This document shows positions 37,198-48,100 of a DNA stretch of 64,000 nucleotides, in pieces. Position 1 is the first letter of the stretch. The number at the start of each line of letters is the position of its first letter. The notes under the pieces were generated by a model. That model did not search any database. It saw nothing but the letters and a program-made list of their open reading frames with translations, and was not told the DNA's origin. This DNA is from Plectrocnemia conspersa (lineage: Eukaryota > Arthropoda > Insecta > Trichoptera > Polycentropodidae), in contig VTFK01000208.1 of assembly GCA_009617715.1 (NCBI GenBank), positions 372,001 to 436,000 on the forward strand. Direction: 5' to 3'. Both the position numbers and the translations under genes were made by a program.

Positions 37198-39214
37198 GTT
37201 AAATCGCGTATGTATGTATATGGAAAAATACAGCATAATTTTAACATTAAAATATATTAATCTTAAATAAAATAATTTAATATATTATTAAATTCTTTAA
37301 AAATGAAAATATTGTCTTTTAAAGAATATTTTTAGGTAATATTATGTTTGATTAATAAGCATATAATAATCACCCAAAATTAAAAATCGTTAAAAGAACA
37401 TCAAAAACTTACTGCATCCTCACTGATAAAAAGTATCAAACTGCTTCTGTTAAAACAACTCCTAATTAAACGTGATACAGATTGTATCAAGCACAGGTTA
37501 ATTTTAGAGTCTCGCCTTTGTAACTTTTACCGGTTAAAGTTAAGCTTATTTTAAACTTCTTTGACGTTAATAAACGAAAATTGCTATTTTTGGGTTGCCC
37601 CTTTTTGAAGTGGAAAACTGGTATGTGGTATTTTTATTGAATAACCCTTCAATATGTTCATATTGAAGTATGTTTCTCATCAAACATAACAAAATAAAAA
37701 ATACATTTTCATTATATCGAATTACAAACGAGTGTAATTAATTTTTCGTTTAGTAAACGTAATTAAAATGTGGCTTTTCATGCCGCCTTGAACAATACAT
37801 AAGTTAATACAATAGCATGAATCAGTAGAAAATAACCGGTACCTATGGTCAATATGGTTTTACGTAACGTTTATAATATTTATTGATCCACAGTGGGCGA
37901 TTAAAAGCAATACTTGTCACAGTGCTTAACATTTTCGTAGTCAGCATTACTGATTTATGCAATCATTGACGAGTAATTATGCCAATTGCTGTATGTAGTA
38001 ATATTATGGGGCTTTCTTTCGTGACCAGAAACATTAAATCGCTCGATTGTAGATTTTATTTAATACCAGTTTTAATGTTGTAATGTCATACCTATACAAA
38101 TATTTTTATGGTATTTAGACACTTGATTTTTTGTTGAATTATACATACAATTGGTCTTGAGAGAAGCATTCATCTCTCAAGTCAATTCAATGAATTTTTG
38201 TAATAAACTCATCAATGCCTTTAAATGTCAGAATTTGTGATTCCAAATTTATTAACAGTATAATAATAGGAATAGTATGTGTTGTCGTAATATATTTTGA
38301 TTTAAGGAGCTTAAGAATTCAACTGGATAGCTGGTAGTTTCTTCTTCGATCATTATTATGCCAATTGAGTAAAATAAACGTGCCATAACTGACATTATCT
38401 CTTGACTTTTACTTTAATTGCTTCAAGACAAAATAATTACAATTATGTGTGTTAATAATTGGTGTAATTTAAATAATTATTAATATATTAAATAAATCTG
38501 CATTTATACAATTTATAAATTAATCGTTTGTATTAATCAATGATATATTTGCAGATACGTATATAAAAAAATGATATGTATTTGACTAAAATTGAGCAAT
38601 TAGAATCACCCATTTCTGTGTTTTTGTATTTGCTTGTCTGCGATTTTTTACATATGTATATAAGTAGACCACATATCCATGTTTTACCACATGTTACGTT
38701 GATTTGACGAAAGTTACTATTATCCTTAATAAGCATAATATATGGCGAATACGTGAAATAACGCTATAATTCTGTTTGATGCCACATTATATGCTAACTC
38801 AACAAAGTGTCATTTTTTTATTTTATAATAATATATTATATAGTAGAGTGAAATAGACGATTCTAGAATTAATTCCTAAATTATAACATAATAATAAACA
38901 ATCATGCATTGCAGTTGCACTATGCAGGATAGATATACAATTGAAACTAATATCAAGGGAGAACTTTCATAATATCATTTCGACCGTTACCCTCGTTTAG
39001 TTGAGTTCGTCCCTAATATTCTGAACGCCTCGTACAATTATTCTTTACCCTTTGTCCACACGTATTAGACGTCTGTTTTTACTGGCAGCTCCTATGTCCA
39101 TAACGTCTGGACGTTTTTTCTCAAGTTATTTAAAATATTCTTAATTAAATTAATAAGAAAAATTGTGATTCAATTCGAGTTTTTTAGCCAGCACTGTAAA
39201 TCAGACAGCTGTCA
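37198..39214. other. AT-rich DNA, nothing recognised
   Basis: No repeats with partners in this window, no GC-rich patch of note and only short open frames. Confidence 0.5.
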
Positions 39215-39310
39215 ATAATGCGCAGTGGTCGTTTTTTTTAATATTTCGATTTCATGAAGATTCATAGTATTTTTCATTAAATGACACTTTTTGACCAAGT
39301 TCAAATTCGG
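39215..39310 (+). repeat. Dispersed repeat R2, copy 1
   Basis: GCAGTGGTCGTTTTTTTTAA, then ATATTTCGATTTCAT and AAGATTCATAGTATTTT, matches 50498-50590 over about 90 bases with few differences. Here it runs directly into hairpin repeat P, so R2 and P may be neighbouring parts of one element. Confidence 0.7.
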
Positions 39311-39612
39311 TCCTTGTTTAGAATTCACATCAAAAGCAATAAAATCGTGCCGTCGTCGTCGCAGTGGAATCGCTCGGTTATCTAGCGTTCATATTACGAC
39401 TCTTATAATAATATTACAAATTAAACGAGGGACATACATATATACCAAATTTTGCCCAATAAGAGAGGGCAAAAAACAATTATCCCTTTATTATCAAAAG
39501 CAATAAAATCGTGTCGTCGCCGACACGTTTTTATTACTTTTGACGTGAATTTTTGACTTCTGAGAAGTGATAATTGTTTTTGCGCCCTCCTATTGAACAA
39601 AATTCGGTTTGA
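39311..39612. repeat. Hairpin repeat P, longest copy
   Basis: From 39446 the arm CCAAATTTTGCCCAATAAGA leads through GGGCAAAAAACAATTATCCC and CAAAAGCAATAAAATCGTG to a centre at about 39515 (TCGTCGCCGA). The mirror arm then runs back to GAACAAAATTCGG at about 39610, with mismatches. A partial single arm (CATCAAAAGCAATAAAATCG, then TGCCGTCGTCG) precedes it at about 39330-39362. The same sequence forms a hairpin at 19566-19684 and is single-armed at 60060-60145. Open frames on both strands here are by-products of the palindrome. Confidence 0.75.
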
Positions 39613-40326
39613 ATATATTTTGTCCGATAATCTCATATTAAAAGTCCATAGTAATATTGGTAATAATAGCCATTTAACATCAAATCATTTAATATGTCTT
39701 CTGAAAATAGGAAATATATTGGACATGACATACATGCCTTTGGATTTGTAAAGGTTAATTAAATATATTCATTCAAAATGGCTAGGACTTGGTTTAACAC
39801 TTTGAACTACAAAAGGTTAATATGTATTTAAAATGTATAACAATCACATTCTCATAGTTGTCATGGATATAATGTAGTATTTTTCCGTTGTGCTATATTC
39901 ACGTATTCTGCAGATGTTTTGCCCATTCTGCGTAAACATCGAGCTGGACCGTTCCAGTTCGGTCTCACCGGGAAGTGACCGGTCGCCGGTCGGTCTTCCG
40001 ACGCGGGGAAAACAAGAGTGAACGGTCACCACTGCCGCTGGAAACCGGTTCGTTGCGCGGCCAAATGGCAACAGGCCAACCACGTGAGCGAATCGGCCGA
40101 CATGATCGGGTTCGATCGATATGGATCGCACTGTAGAGCGGCGCGCACGTCAAAGGTCGCGTAGAAAGTGTCGTGTCGGTCAAGAAGGAGCGCGCCTTGG
40201 CAATTACGCCTCGTGGCGTAACGTCAACGGCCATGTGAAAGTTAAACGTTATTTGCAGAGTTCGTCTATGATTGTGCTACGACGCGAGCGAGGAGGCGCT
40301 GCAGTTTGTTGATATTGTGTGGTCGA

Positions 40327-40415
40327 ATGTTGTCGCCTAGGTTTGTCCCCAGTGGCGGTTGTGGGTGTGCTATGCGCTCGGGTGTCGGGCTGGTGTAGTT
40401 ATGCGCGGCTGGTGA
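40327..40415 (+). promoter_or_regulatory. Two upstream ORFs before the candidate start codon
   Basis: uORF1 runs from the ATG at 40327 to TAG at 40396-40398 (23 codons, with a second in-frame ATG at 40372). uORF2 starts at 40401 (ATGCGCGGCTGGTGA, four codons), and its TGA shares its last base with the main ATG at 40415 (TGATG). If transcription starts upstream of 40327, the main frame would be reached by leaky scanning or reinitiation, which implies translational control. The arrangement is seen; its use is inference. Confidence 0.4.
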
Positions 40416-40545
40416 TGCTGAGGTCGCCAGAGCGCGGGGGCGCCCTCGAGCTGCCGCCCCCGCGCCCCTCGTTGCTGGACTCATGTCACAGGAAGATCAG
40501 GCTGATCGGCGGCGGGCCGGTGGCTTTCCTGGGAGGCTTAGTCGC
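40415..40545 (+). CDS. Candidate first coding exon, unknown (membrane?) protein
   Basis: The frame from ATG 40415 is open to 40545, where C|GTAAGT gives a strong splice donor; read on, the frame meets TAA at 40547, so splicing (phase 2) is required. It encodes 43 whole codons plus two bases: MLRSPERGGALELPPPRPS first, a basic stretch with CHRKIRLI next, and GGGPVAFLGGLVA last. The profile, a charged proline-rich cytoplasmic-type start, a basic cluster, then the beginning of a hydrophobic run, fits the N-terminus of a membrane protein with a signal anchor. The -3 base is G. I do not recognise the family and could not find the next exon; the intron would run through or beyond the rest of the window. 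An upstream non-ATG extension is open to 40319 but unlikely. Confidence 0.45.
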
Positions 40546-40560
40546 GTAAGTTTATATCAT

Positions 40561-43339
40561 GTTTATATATTCCTTATGTTATCAAACGGAGCGCGATTAA
40601 CCGACACCTGTATATAATGATGCGGATTGTCTTTAACGACAGTCCAGGTAGGAAGTCGAGCGAAGCATCGGTTTGTTCACAATACGTCGATGTGAAACTC
40701 GGCTAAGTACATATATATACATTGTTGCTCATAGGCAAATACTACCTCGCTATACGACGACCATAGTGAAGATTTTTTATTTGGCTATTTGGCTTAATTG
40801 AACAGATATCATTGAAGTCGAAATGATAGCATTTTTAGAGTAGTAATCATAAATATGTGAATTATTTTTGTTCTAAATATGGAAGGAAGGCTTTTGGTTA
40901 CAAGCCATTTTTTTATCAAATAGTTTATTCCCCGTAAAGGTATACTTAAAAAATAATTGGGTAAATGGCCATGTCACCACTATAAAAACATGTGATCTAA
41001 CTATGCGAACATTCGTTGATGTGATGATATTCCATATCTTCGATAGGTTTGTATTTTATCTATTTTCGGCTCACATCTACTATTATTTGTCAGAATTGAT
41101 CTAATATAGATGAGCTCATTCTCAACTTCTAGTCCGTTAAATTTCAAGAGCCGTAAAAATCATATGAACATCACTAAACAATAAATTGTCTTAAAGTTAT
41201 GTACTGTCACATCTCGCAATGTTCGAGTGTTTCGTTCTCTTGTGAGTAGAGCTCCTGCTTTTTTCTGACATGTCACTATTTGCCGACTTTTATGAACACT
41301 CGTCTTATTATCGTGTAGTATTGATTTTTAAATGGTCTGATGTGTGTTAATGATTTTTGTAAGATGATGATTTCATTACAAGAATAAATAAATAATAATA
41401 GTACTTAGATATAGTAGTTCTTATTGTTTTGGTTCACCGCCAGAGCTATGTGATTTTAACTCTTTCCACGTTGTTGTAGTCTCGACGTTGAAAACTTGAT
41501 CGTAGATAATCAAACATATGTACACGTAGTGTACATACAAATGCGTAATCTCTCCTCGATTACGTGTAGGCAAAATATAGACACACTTGAGCCTGGTTAG
41601 GATCGTAATAATCTTGTTTATTCTATGTGCGTGGATTTATGTATTTCGTAATTTTATACAATTCACTATAACAATAGCTCTCAATCAACTATTAATATAT
41701 TATTATCCTTTTATCCGCTATCTTCGCTCGTTCAGATTGAAACTCTGAAACGCAGATAGTGCGATAACCTCATCATACATACGACGATGCAGAAGGAAAT
41801 TCTATTCCGAACCAATCTGCATATCTATTATGCAGCATCGTTTCGTGACATTCGAATGGTAGTTTATTATGCTCGCTGGATATGACGACGTCTTCTGTTG
41901 GAACACAATGGAGGTCCCGTTGCTTGATCGCCGGAAGAAAAAGTCGCAGTGGAAGCCGTCGTCGTGTCGGCCAGTAGAGCGCGGCGTCAGCTCATGCGCG
42001 TCGAATCGACGAACGCCGGTCATATTCCGCTGAACTTGTACCTTTGTCTCCGAAGAAATTTCGTCGTTTTGTCCACCTGGAGAGCCAGATGCGTCAGCTG
42101 CTCGGAAGAGTGGCCGCTCCGGTCATCGATCGGACGACTGACCTGTGACAACAGCCGTGGCGCTCTTCCTATGCTGACGACGGTTTATGGTCATTATGCT
42201 AATACGACCGGCACATAACAGGAAATAACCTCGAACGCCTTGCACGCGTCGAACGGGTTTTTTGATAAAAGCGAACGTCACAGACAAAGATGACGAATCG
42301 GTCATAATTAAAATTCGCAGGGTTGAGCTGAGGTTCAGCGTCAAAATGAATTTTATATTGGTTGCTGGATGCTTCTCGATTAAGTCGTACTCTTTGGATC
42401 TAGAAGTTTAATGGAAATATTTCCTTATAAGATGTATGACATTTTATGAAGTTTACTTTATGTCGTCTGCGTCCGAAGGATCTGAATTCCGGACATCGAG
42501 TTGTATTCTCCGTCTGAAGTTGTTATGCATCCTTTTGGTCTCGCATTTATAAAAACTAGGTTGTTCTTGAAGTCCTAAGTGGAAATTTTCTTTTGTTTTT
42601 TAAACAAATGGCCCCTCCTGAGAGAGATTTAGGGCTCGCCCAATTTACTGGCGTGAGTGTGACCGTTTGTACAGGGTATGAAAAACGCAACTATTACATA
42701 ATATATATTTCAGTTCGCTTATTGCAATATAAATATAGGCTAAAATAAATATTATAAGCTACCAACTTTATTCGCTCGCGGTTGGTTTGTGTGTTATCCG
42801 TTTGTGGTTGAATCAATGTAAACGATTACGTATAAACTCACACGCGTATGATTAATGACCTATATAAATTGAGCAATGCATGCGGATTTCCTTTGTAAAC
42901 AATGCATACGTAAGCAAGATGTATGTGGTCTAACTATATAATTGTGAAACTGCTTTATCTTAAATCATCATATATGTCACAGTGTAATTTAAATGTTAAT
43001 ACAATATTCTACTTGATTGAATCTAGTTTTATATAATGTTATCAGCTTTTCTCTTCATGATATTATGTATGTATATTTCGTTTATTATGTATGTATATTT
43101 CGTTTATATGCTTAGCACGTACGTTGCAAGGAGTGATAAGCAAAGAATCAAATATGTATGTATCGGGAGTAGGATCGGGATCAGTGCCAACACTGAAAGT
43201 TATCGTGAAAGGGTTTCGTGCGAAATAAAAGTACCTATACGGATGATCGAATTTAAATATACTTTCTCCGCGAAATACTCATTGGGGTGTATATTTCTGA
43301 AGAGTCATTCAAAGCAGCGACAAGTAATTAAATTTACTT
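40561..43339. other. Putative intron with a GC-richer patch at 41.75-42.35 kb
   Basis: It begins at the donor of the candidate exon. Mostly AT-rich, but 41750-42350 is GC-richer with overlapping open frames of 73-89 codons on both strands (for example 41949-42218 plus and 41802-42023 minus). None matches a family I know and none has clear splice borders, so I treat the patch as possible regulatory DNA. A 22-base tandem (ATGTATGTATATTTCGTTTA, two units) at about 43063-43106 lies within a 110-codon frame (43036-43368) that I do not accept as coding. Confidence 0.4.
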
Positions 43340-43612
43340 TTAACTTTCATTTCCTATCGACCGATTAATTTGCGTTCGTAATTTGTCAACGAAGCGTGTA
43401 ATTAGTGCAGTGTTCTCGATTACGAATAAAAAATATTGTGGCGACCCGCTGAGGTGAATCAGTGGGCGCCTTGCGCAACGGCCGTGCCATAACATTAACT
43501 TGCCCAAGATGTCCTTGCCGAGGAGGATGATGTATTTGCTTTTCGCCGCCTCCGCCGAGAGCAACAGGTTAAATAACGACCGAGGAAAAAAGGTGTAAAA
43601 GTAAACAGGTTG
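43340..43612 (-). other. Codon-like open stretch of unknown nature
   Basis: On the minus strand the frame is open for about 91 codons from about 43612 to the stop at 43340. The middle reads LLSAEAAKSKYIILLGKDIL and then LMLWHGRCARRPLIHL, with a GC-rich third position not typical of the surroundings. No upstream ATG, no good acceptor and no family match were found. It could be an exon with splice sites I cannot pick, or a conserved noncoding patch. Confidence 0.2.
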
Positions 43613-43798
43613 CTACTTCTCGTATCTCGGCTAGAGGTAAATTTTTCATTTTTTTTTCGACACGCACTCGGATGTCATCTCGTTAAGTTGACAAAACGAA
43701 AGCTCACGCAGTTGCGGTGATGCGCTCATTAAAGGGTCCACAGCGCAAGAAGATACCTTAGCATGCGGGTTGAACTTGAATTTGTATAATATAATGTA

Positions 43799-43925
43799 CA
43801 GTGGAACCTTGGTTTACGATCATAATTCGTTCTGGAAACAAGCTTGTATTTCAAAACATGCATAAAAACCCAATGATTTTGGAGCGGCATTAGTCACTCG
43901 GGTATATTGAGAGAGAAAAAACGAC
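43799..43925 (+). mobile_element. Single end of a pogo/Tc1-type MITE
   Basis: CAGTGGAACCTTGGTTTACG preceded by TA, and continuing CATAATTCGTTCTGG, is a terminus of a kind widespread in Tc1/mariner-superfamily MITEs (CAGTGGAACCTCGGTTTACG and variants). No inverted partner was found downstream. The inner part (TTTTGGAGCGGCATTAGTCA and CTCGGGTATATTGAGA) matches 19942-20010 in reverse, inside a different TIR element. A Tigger-like transposase relic sits about 1 kb downstream and may or may not belong to it. Confidence 0.5.
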
Positions 43926-44894
43926 TCCCTTGTGTTGCTCAAGTATACAAATAGTTTCACTCCCAATTTTTTTTATATTTCATTAGTATAAACGAATATA
44001 TTAATATAGTCGTTTTGCTGTAGTTGCTCGCGTTGCAGATCTATTAGTTTTTCGGTGATCAGCTTCTGGCCATGTTCTTCCACTAACATTCACATCCAGT
44101 CCCATGTTCTTCAGTTGGCGACTCCTGTTCATGAGCAATCCCGTCAATTAGGCCAAGTTTTTAGCAGAATTGAAGGTTCTTTTGGTAACTCAGGCCCATG
44201 CTTTATTTATGATCTTGATTTGAAAATGTTTTTTTTAAAACTCACGATGTGAAAATGATTTTTATTAAAAGTCTCCGAGAACAAGATTTGTTCCTTCGGT
44301 CACTTTGAAGCATCGCTAAATAGTGATTTTGTGTAAAGATTTTCGTCTAAAGTATGAAATGACCTTCTGATTCATGGAGTGGAATAGTGTGATGTTGAGA
44401 GAAAGAATCTTAACAATTTTCGTGCCACTATATATTTTTTAGTACACGGCTCTAATGCCTGCTATTTTTAGAATTAAAAAATAGATGTCAAGTTTGAACG
44501 ACTTGACAAAGATACTTATAATCCAAAAGGTGCATCTTTCCAGTACATCTGGACATTATTTGCAGCTGTTAAAATCGATGTCATATCAAAACAACATTGA
44601 ATTAATTTTTATAGAAAGTAAAAAATACATATTTATGTACATATTTTAAAAAAAATATAAACCAGCAATGTAACAATAATACAAAATCTTTTCTGCAATT
44701 TTTGCATATCATCCTATTATCAAACGCATGAAATTTGGTCGAGAAATACATTCATTTTAACCATTTTTAAGACTGCTATTCAAGCGGTAATTTTTTTTAA
44801 ATGTTTCTCCATAGGTGACTATATACCTAAATAGTATTGTAATATTATTTCGTAGTGTAAGTAAGGGTCTTGTAAATGCCCCGTTTGCGGCTCT
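43926..44894. other. AT-rich DNA, nothing recognised
   Basis: A 65-codon frame at 44055-44252 lacks any motif. No repeat partners were found. Confidence 0.45.
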
Positions 44895-45190
44895 TGGCAT
44901 TACGGTCGCGTAGCGACTGAGCCTCGTATGTGGCGCTTGGCGTTAGAACGGTTAATGAAATCGAATACCTTCAGTAAGTCGTTCTTAAGATCTGGAGGAT
45001 GAGCATGAGTATTATCCATAATCAACACGATTTTGAGCAGCAAATTATTTTCCAAATGGTATTTCTTCACTGCAAGAAGAATCATCGACTTCTTCGGCTC
45101 AGTTGCGGAGAAAGTGATGCACACCGCTCGTTCATCAAGTCAAAATTTCTGGGGGGAAATGCTCGTATTGCGAAACACTAAACCAAGTTG
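44895..45190 (-). pseudogene. pogo/Tigger-like transposase relic
   Basis: A minus-strand frame carries HLENNLLLKIVLIMDNTHAH followed by PPDLKNDLL. In pogo/Tigger/jerky-type DDE transposases the equivalent is 'LP.KALLILDNAPAHP..L', which includes the second catalytic Asp (DN); it is kept here. The N-terminal HTH/CENP-B-type domains and the following 'PPNTTS..QPMDQ' block are not recognisable, and a stop lies upstream in the frame. About 75 residues of some 450 are left. The call rests on one conserved block, so moderate confidence. Confidence 0.5.
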
Positions 45191-48100
45191 CTCGCAATCA
45201 GAGTTTCCACCATTTTATTATTGGCTTAGCACGGTGTAGTCTTTTACACCCTCGCCCCAATGACTCGTGAATTGTGAGTGATCATTATGAACAGAAAATT
45301 TATTACACAATTATTTTGTAGTTAAACGTAAAGTATTTTTAAAATGTTTTATGATACCAATTTGTACTGCAGCTATCTGATTCGACAATATTTAGGCATA
45401 TTTTATAACAACGTTATCCAACACATAGAATCACGACCGTGGTGTTTATACCGAACGCATCGCTTGGCAACCGAGTGATTTATGTTAATTTTTTGCGTTT
45501 CTTCGCTATCGCTGAATTTTATTCACGTACGCGGATGATTACCTGTATAATTCAACGTTTGAAAAAACTCTAATCCTAGATGTTTTTTTTTCTGTGGCCT
45601 TGTATTATAATGATTCGATGTTATCAGTTGTGAGGTTACAACAACTGAATCAGATTTGATATTTTGTTTCCTCTTACTACTCCTAGTTATTGCTTAAATA
45701 TGTTAGTAAGCTAGTAAATTATAAATTGCGTTGTCGAAGTATTAAAATGTTTTTTTTTAGGATGGTCACGAGAGCTTAACTTACTGATCGAGCAATTGTA
45801 CAAATCAAAAATATCCAGATCCATGTGTAACGTCTGAAGTAATAAATACTTTATCAATGGTCAAGAAATAAATATTTGAGTAATAATTACTACTGTTTGT
45901 TTCTTATAAATATTTTTTTAAAAGGTTTTGCTCATTGGACACAATTGAACCGTAAAATGAATTTTCTATAAAACTACTGTTTCAGTTTCGTTGCGGTTTA
46001 TTAGTTATGGTACACGATGACGATAAATGAGGTGTGCGTGTTTTCAATATTCAATGAACAGAAACGAAAAAAAGTATACCCTACCTCAATGAAGTCTGTC
46101 AATGATCATTAACCATTTCTGCGAACGGATTAAGAATACATACAATAAGCCGATTCTTAAAAGTTCTATTGTTATTTTAACATTTTATGATGAACGATAT
46201 CTTTTGACAATATTCAAGATGGCTTTACTAGGAACAACGAGCTTTTTGTTTGTTTTTATTATTTGCTCAAAGCTTATACGCAAATTAGACGAAAGTGTAA
46301 TAAAGCTCACCGAATGGACAAAAACAGAGCAAATCAACTGCGACTACGCTCTCAACGAGCGTCTTCGCATATAAACAAGATCTAATGAGCTTTTCAAGGG
46401 AAGAGAGATACGACGACAGTCGGTTGCGCAACGTGAAGTAAACAGCTTTATTATTATTAAAAAAATACGTACAGCAGCAGTAACGAGCCATAACGGGTTA
46501 TTTACTATTGCGACGAGTTTCGCAATCGTTCACACGTACGAATGTTAATTTTCATTGTTAACTTTTTTAATCCGATGCGTTTACCATACAATGGTCGTTC
46601 CGTCGGTTGCAAAAGTGCGTATTGTATGTATGCTTATTTTATAAATATAATAATAGTGCGCCTTTCCTAGAAACATAAAGATCCGCATCAGTCCGCAGGT
46701 ATCTCCCTTTCTTACCTGTAGCCTTTCTTAGATTTTGGATGCGTGTCAATCACGTAAATTTACTGCTCTTTGTTGCTTTTTCGTTGATTGATTGCTCGAC
46801 CGAGGATGGATCATTAGACGCGGTAGAAATGGGCAAATCGGCAATGTCTCGAGTATTTTCTGGCGAGTGCCGCACAAGACAATGGATTTCGACACCAGTG
46901 TCGGATGCGAGAAGTAAACTGCATCATTGTGATTGAGTTGAGAGCATTGTGCAACTCTGTGCTTTGAATGTTGCAGCGGCGAGACTCGGGCTCTTTATTT
47001 GCGACTTGTCATGGTTGTGTTTTATGGGTTTTCGTGAAAATGCTGTATTTTTTATAGCTCTTGAGAAACCTTCAGGGCTTAAAGTTGCGCAACGGTTGTT
47101 AACATGTCTACTATAATTGTTCATTTATTTCCCCGTGTTACCAAATCATATGCACATGCATATTGGTACATAGATAAGTGTCTCACGTGAACAAGTAATG
47201 GATGGCTTATGTTATACAAATAAATCCACTTCTAGAGAAACTTAGTAACAATTTCTATTTAACATTTTTATTCTGGTTATTGGTCCCTATAGAAACCTCA
47301 TAAAGTTTACTCATAATGAAAAATTGAGTCTCTCTAAAGTGAAACTTCAAACCACCCTGCAATTTTGCTTGAGGAAAAACGCTCGAGTATGGAGCTATGA
47401 GCGTTTTCAACAAGTAAAATGGCGTTATTACGTCATTCTGTTGTTAACATTAAAAAATATATCGTGAACGGAAACGTTTTTTTTTATGAAAAATATTAAC
47501 GTTTTTTACCTTTTAATAAACTTTTTTGTTAATTTTTTGTTAATATTAAATTTGAATAAAATATAAACGTATATAATTTGTGAGAAAAATGATAGAATCC
47601 GCGATCATATTTTTTTAAATATTAATTTTAATTGTTTTTTCATAATGCTCATAAAGAACATGGTTATCATGTAATGAGACTAATCTTTGTATGTGGAATT
47701 CTAAATATATTTATATATTTTTTTATTTAAATACAGTAGCAGAGCATAACAGCTCTGTACAGAGGCAATATATAATAATATAAATAATACAAATAACTTA
47801 TTCGGTGCGTATTGTACGACGTCTCTGCGGATGCGTATTATCAATTAAAGTATGCGTGGTGCGAAAACGATCCATGGTTATTTTAATTACTTGTTAGGAT
47901 GGAAGTTTATGTCGACCGTAAAATAATAGCGCACAGGAAGTTTCGTGAACTGAACCACGATTTTCGAAATTAATATGCACATTTGCAAGCATTATTCTGG
48001 CGTAGTTCTATTCATGGTTAAATGGCAAACCAAACTGAGCACAAATCAGGTGTCGCTGGAAAAAATATTGCCGTGTCGTGTTGCCAATTCGAAAAACAAA

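Larger units (their letters stand above)
39930..40560 (+). promoter_or_regulatory. CpG-rich island 2: candidate promoter and first exon
   Basis: Some 600 bases of high GC and CpG surround the candidate first coding exon. They include AACCGGTT at 40043-40050 (Grainyhead-type), CACGTG at about 40081 (E-box) and clustered CCGGTC/GGTCGG strings at about 39977-40000. No TATA box is evident at a convincing distance. Such islands in AT-rich insect DNA usually mark promoters with their 5' UTR. The donor at 40546 fixes the plus strand as the likely sense. The island also contains overlapping open frames on both strands that I attribute to the lack of AT-rich stops. Confidence 0.55.

Noticed and set aside
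39291..39636. Open frames on both strands over the hairpin at 39.5 kb, similar to one at 19521-19709
   Set aside because: The similarity comes from palindromic repeat P, not from a protein.
39844..40484. Several overlapping 63-95-codon frames on both strands in CpG island 2
   Set aside because: GC-rich DNA has few stops; only the plus-strand frame with an ATG and a consensus donor was kept.
43036..43368. 110-codon ATG frame with hydrophobic start
   Set aside because: Its start is made by a 22-base tandem duplication, which gives the repeated hydrophobic residues; no other support.
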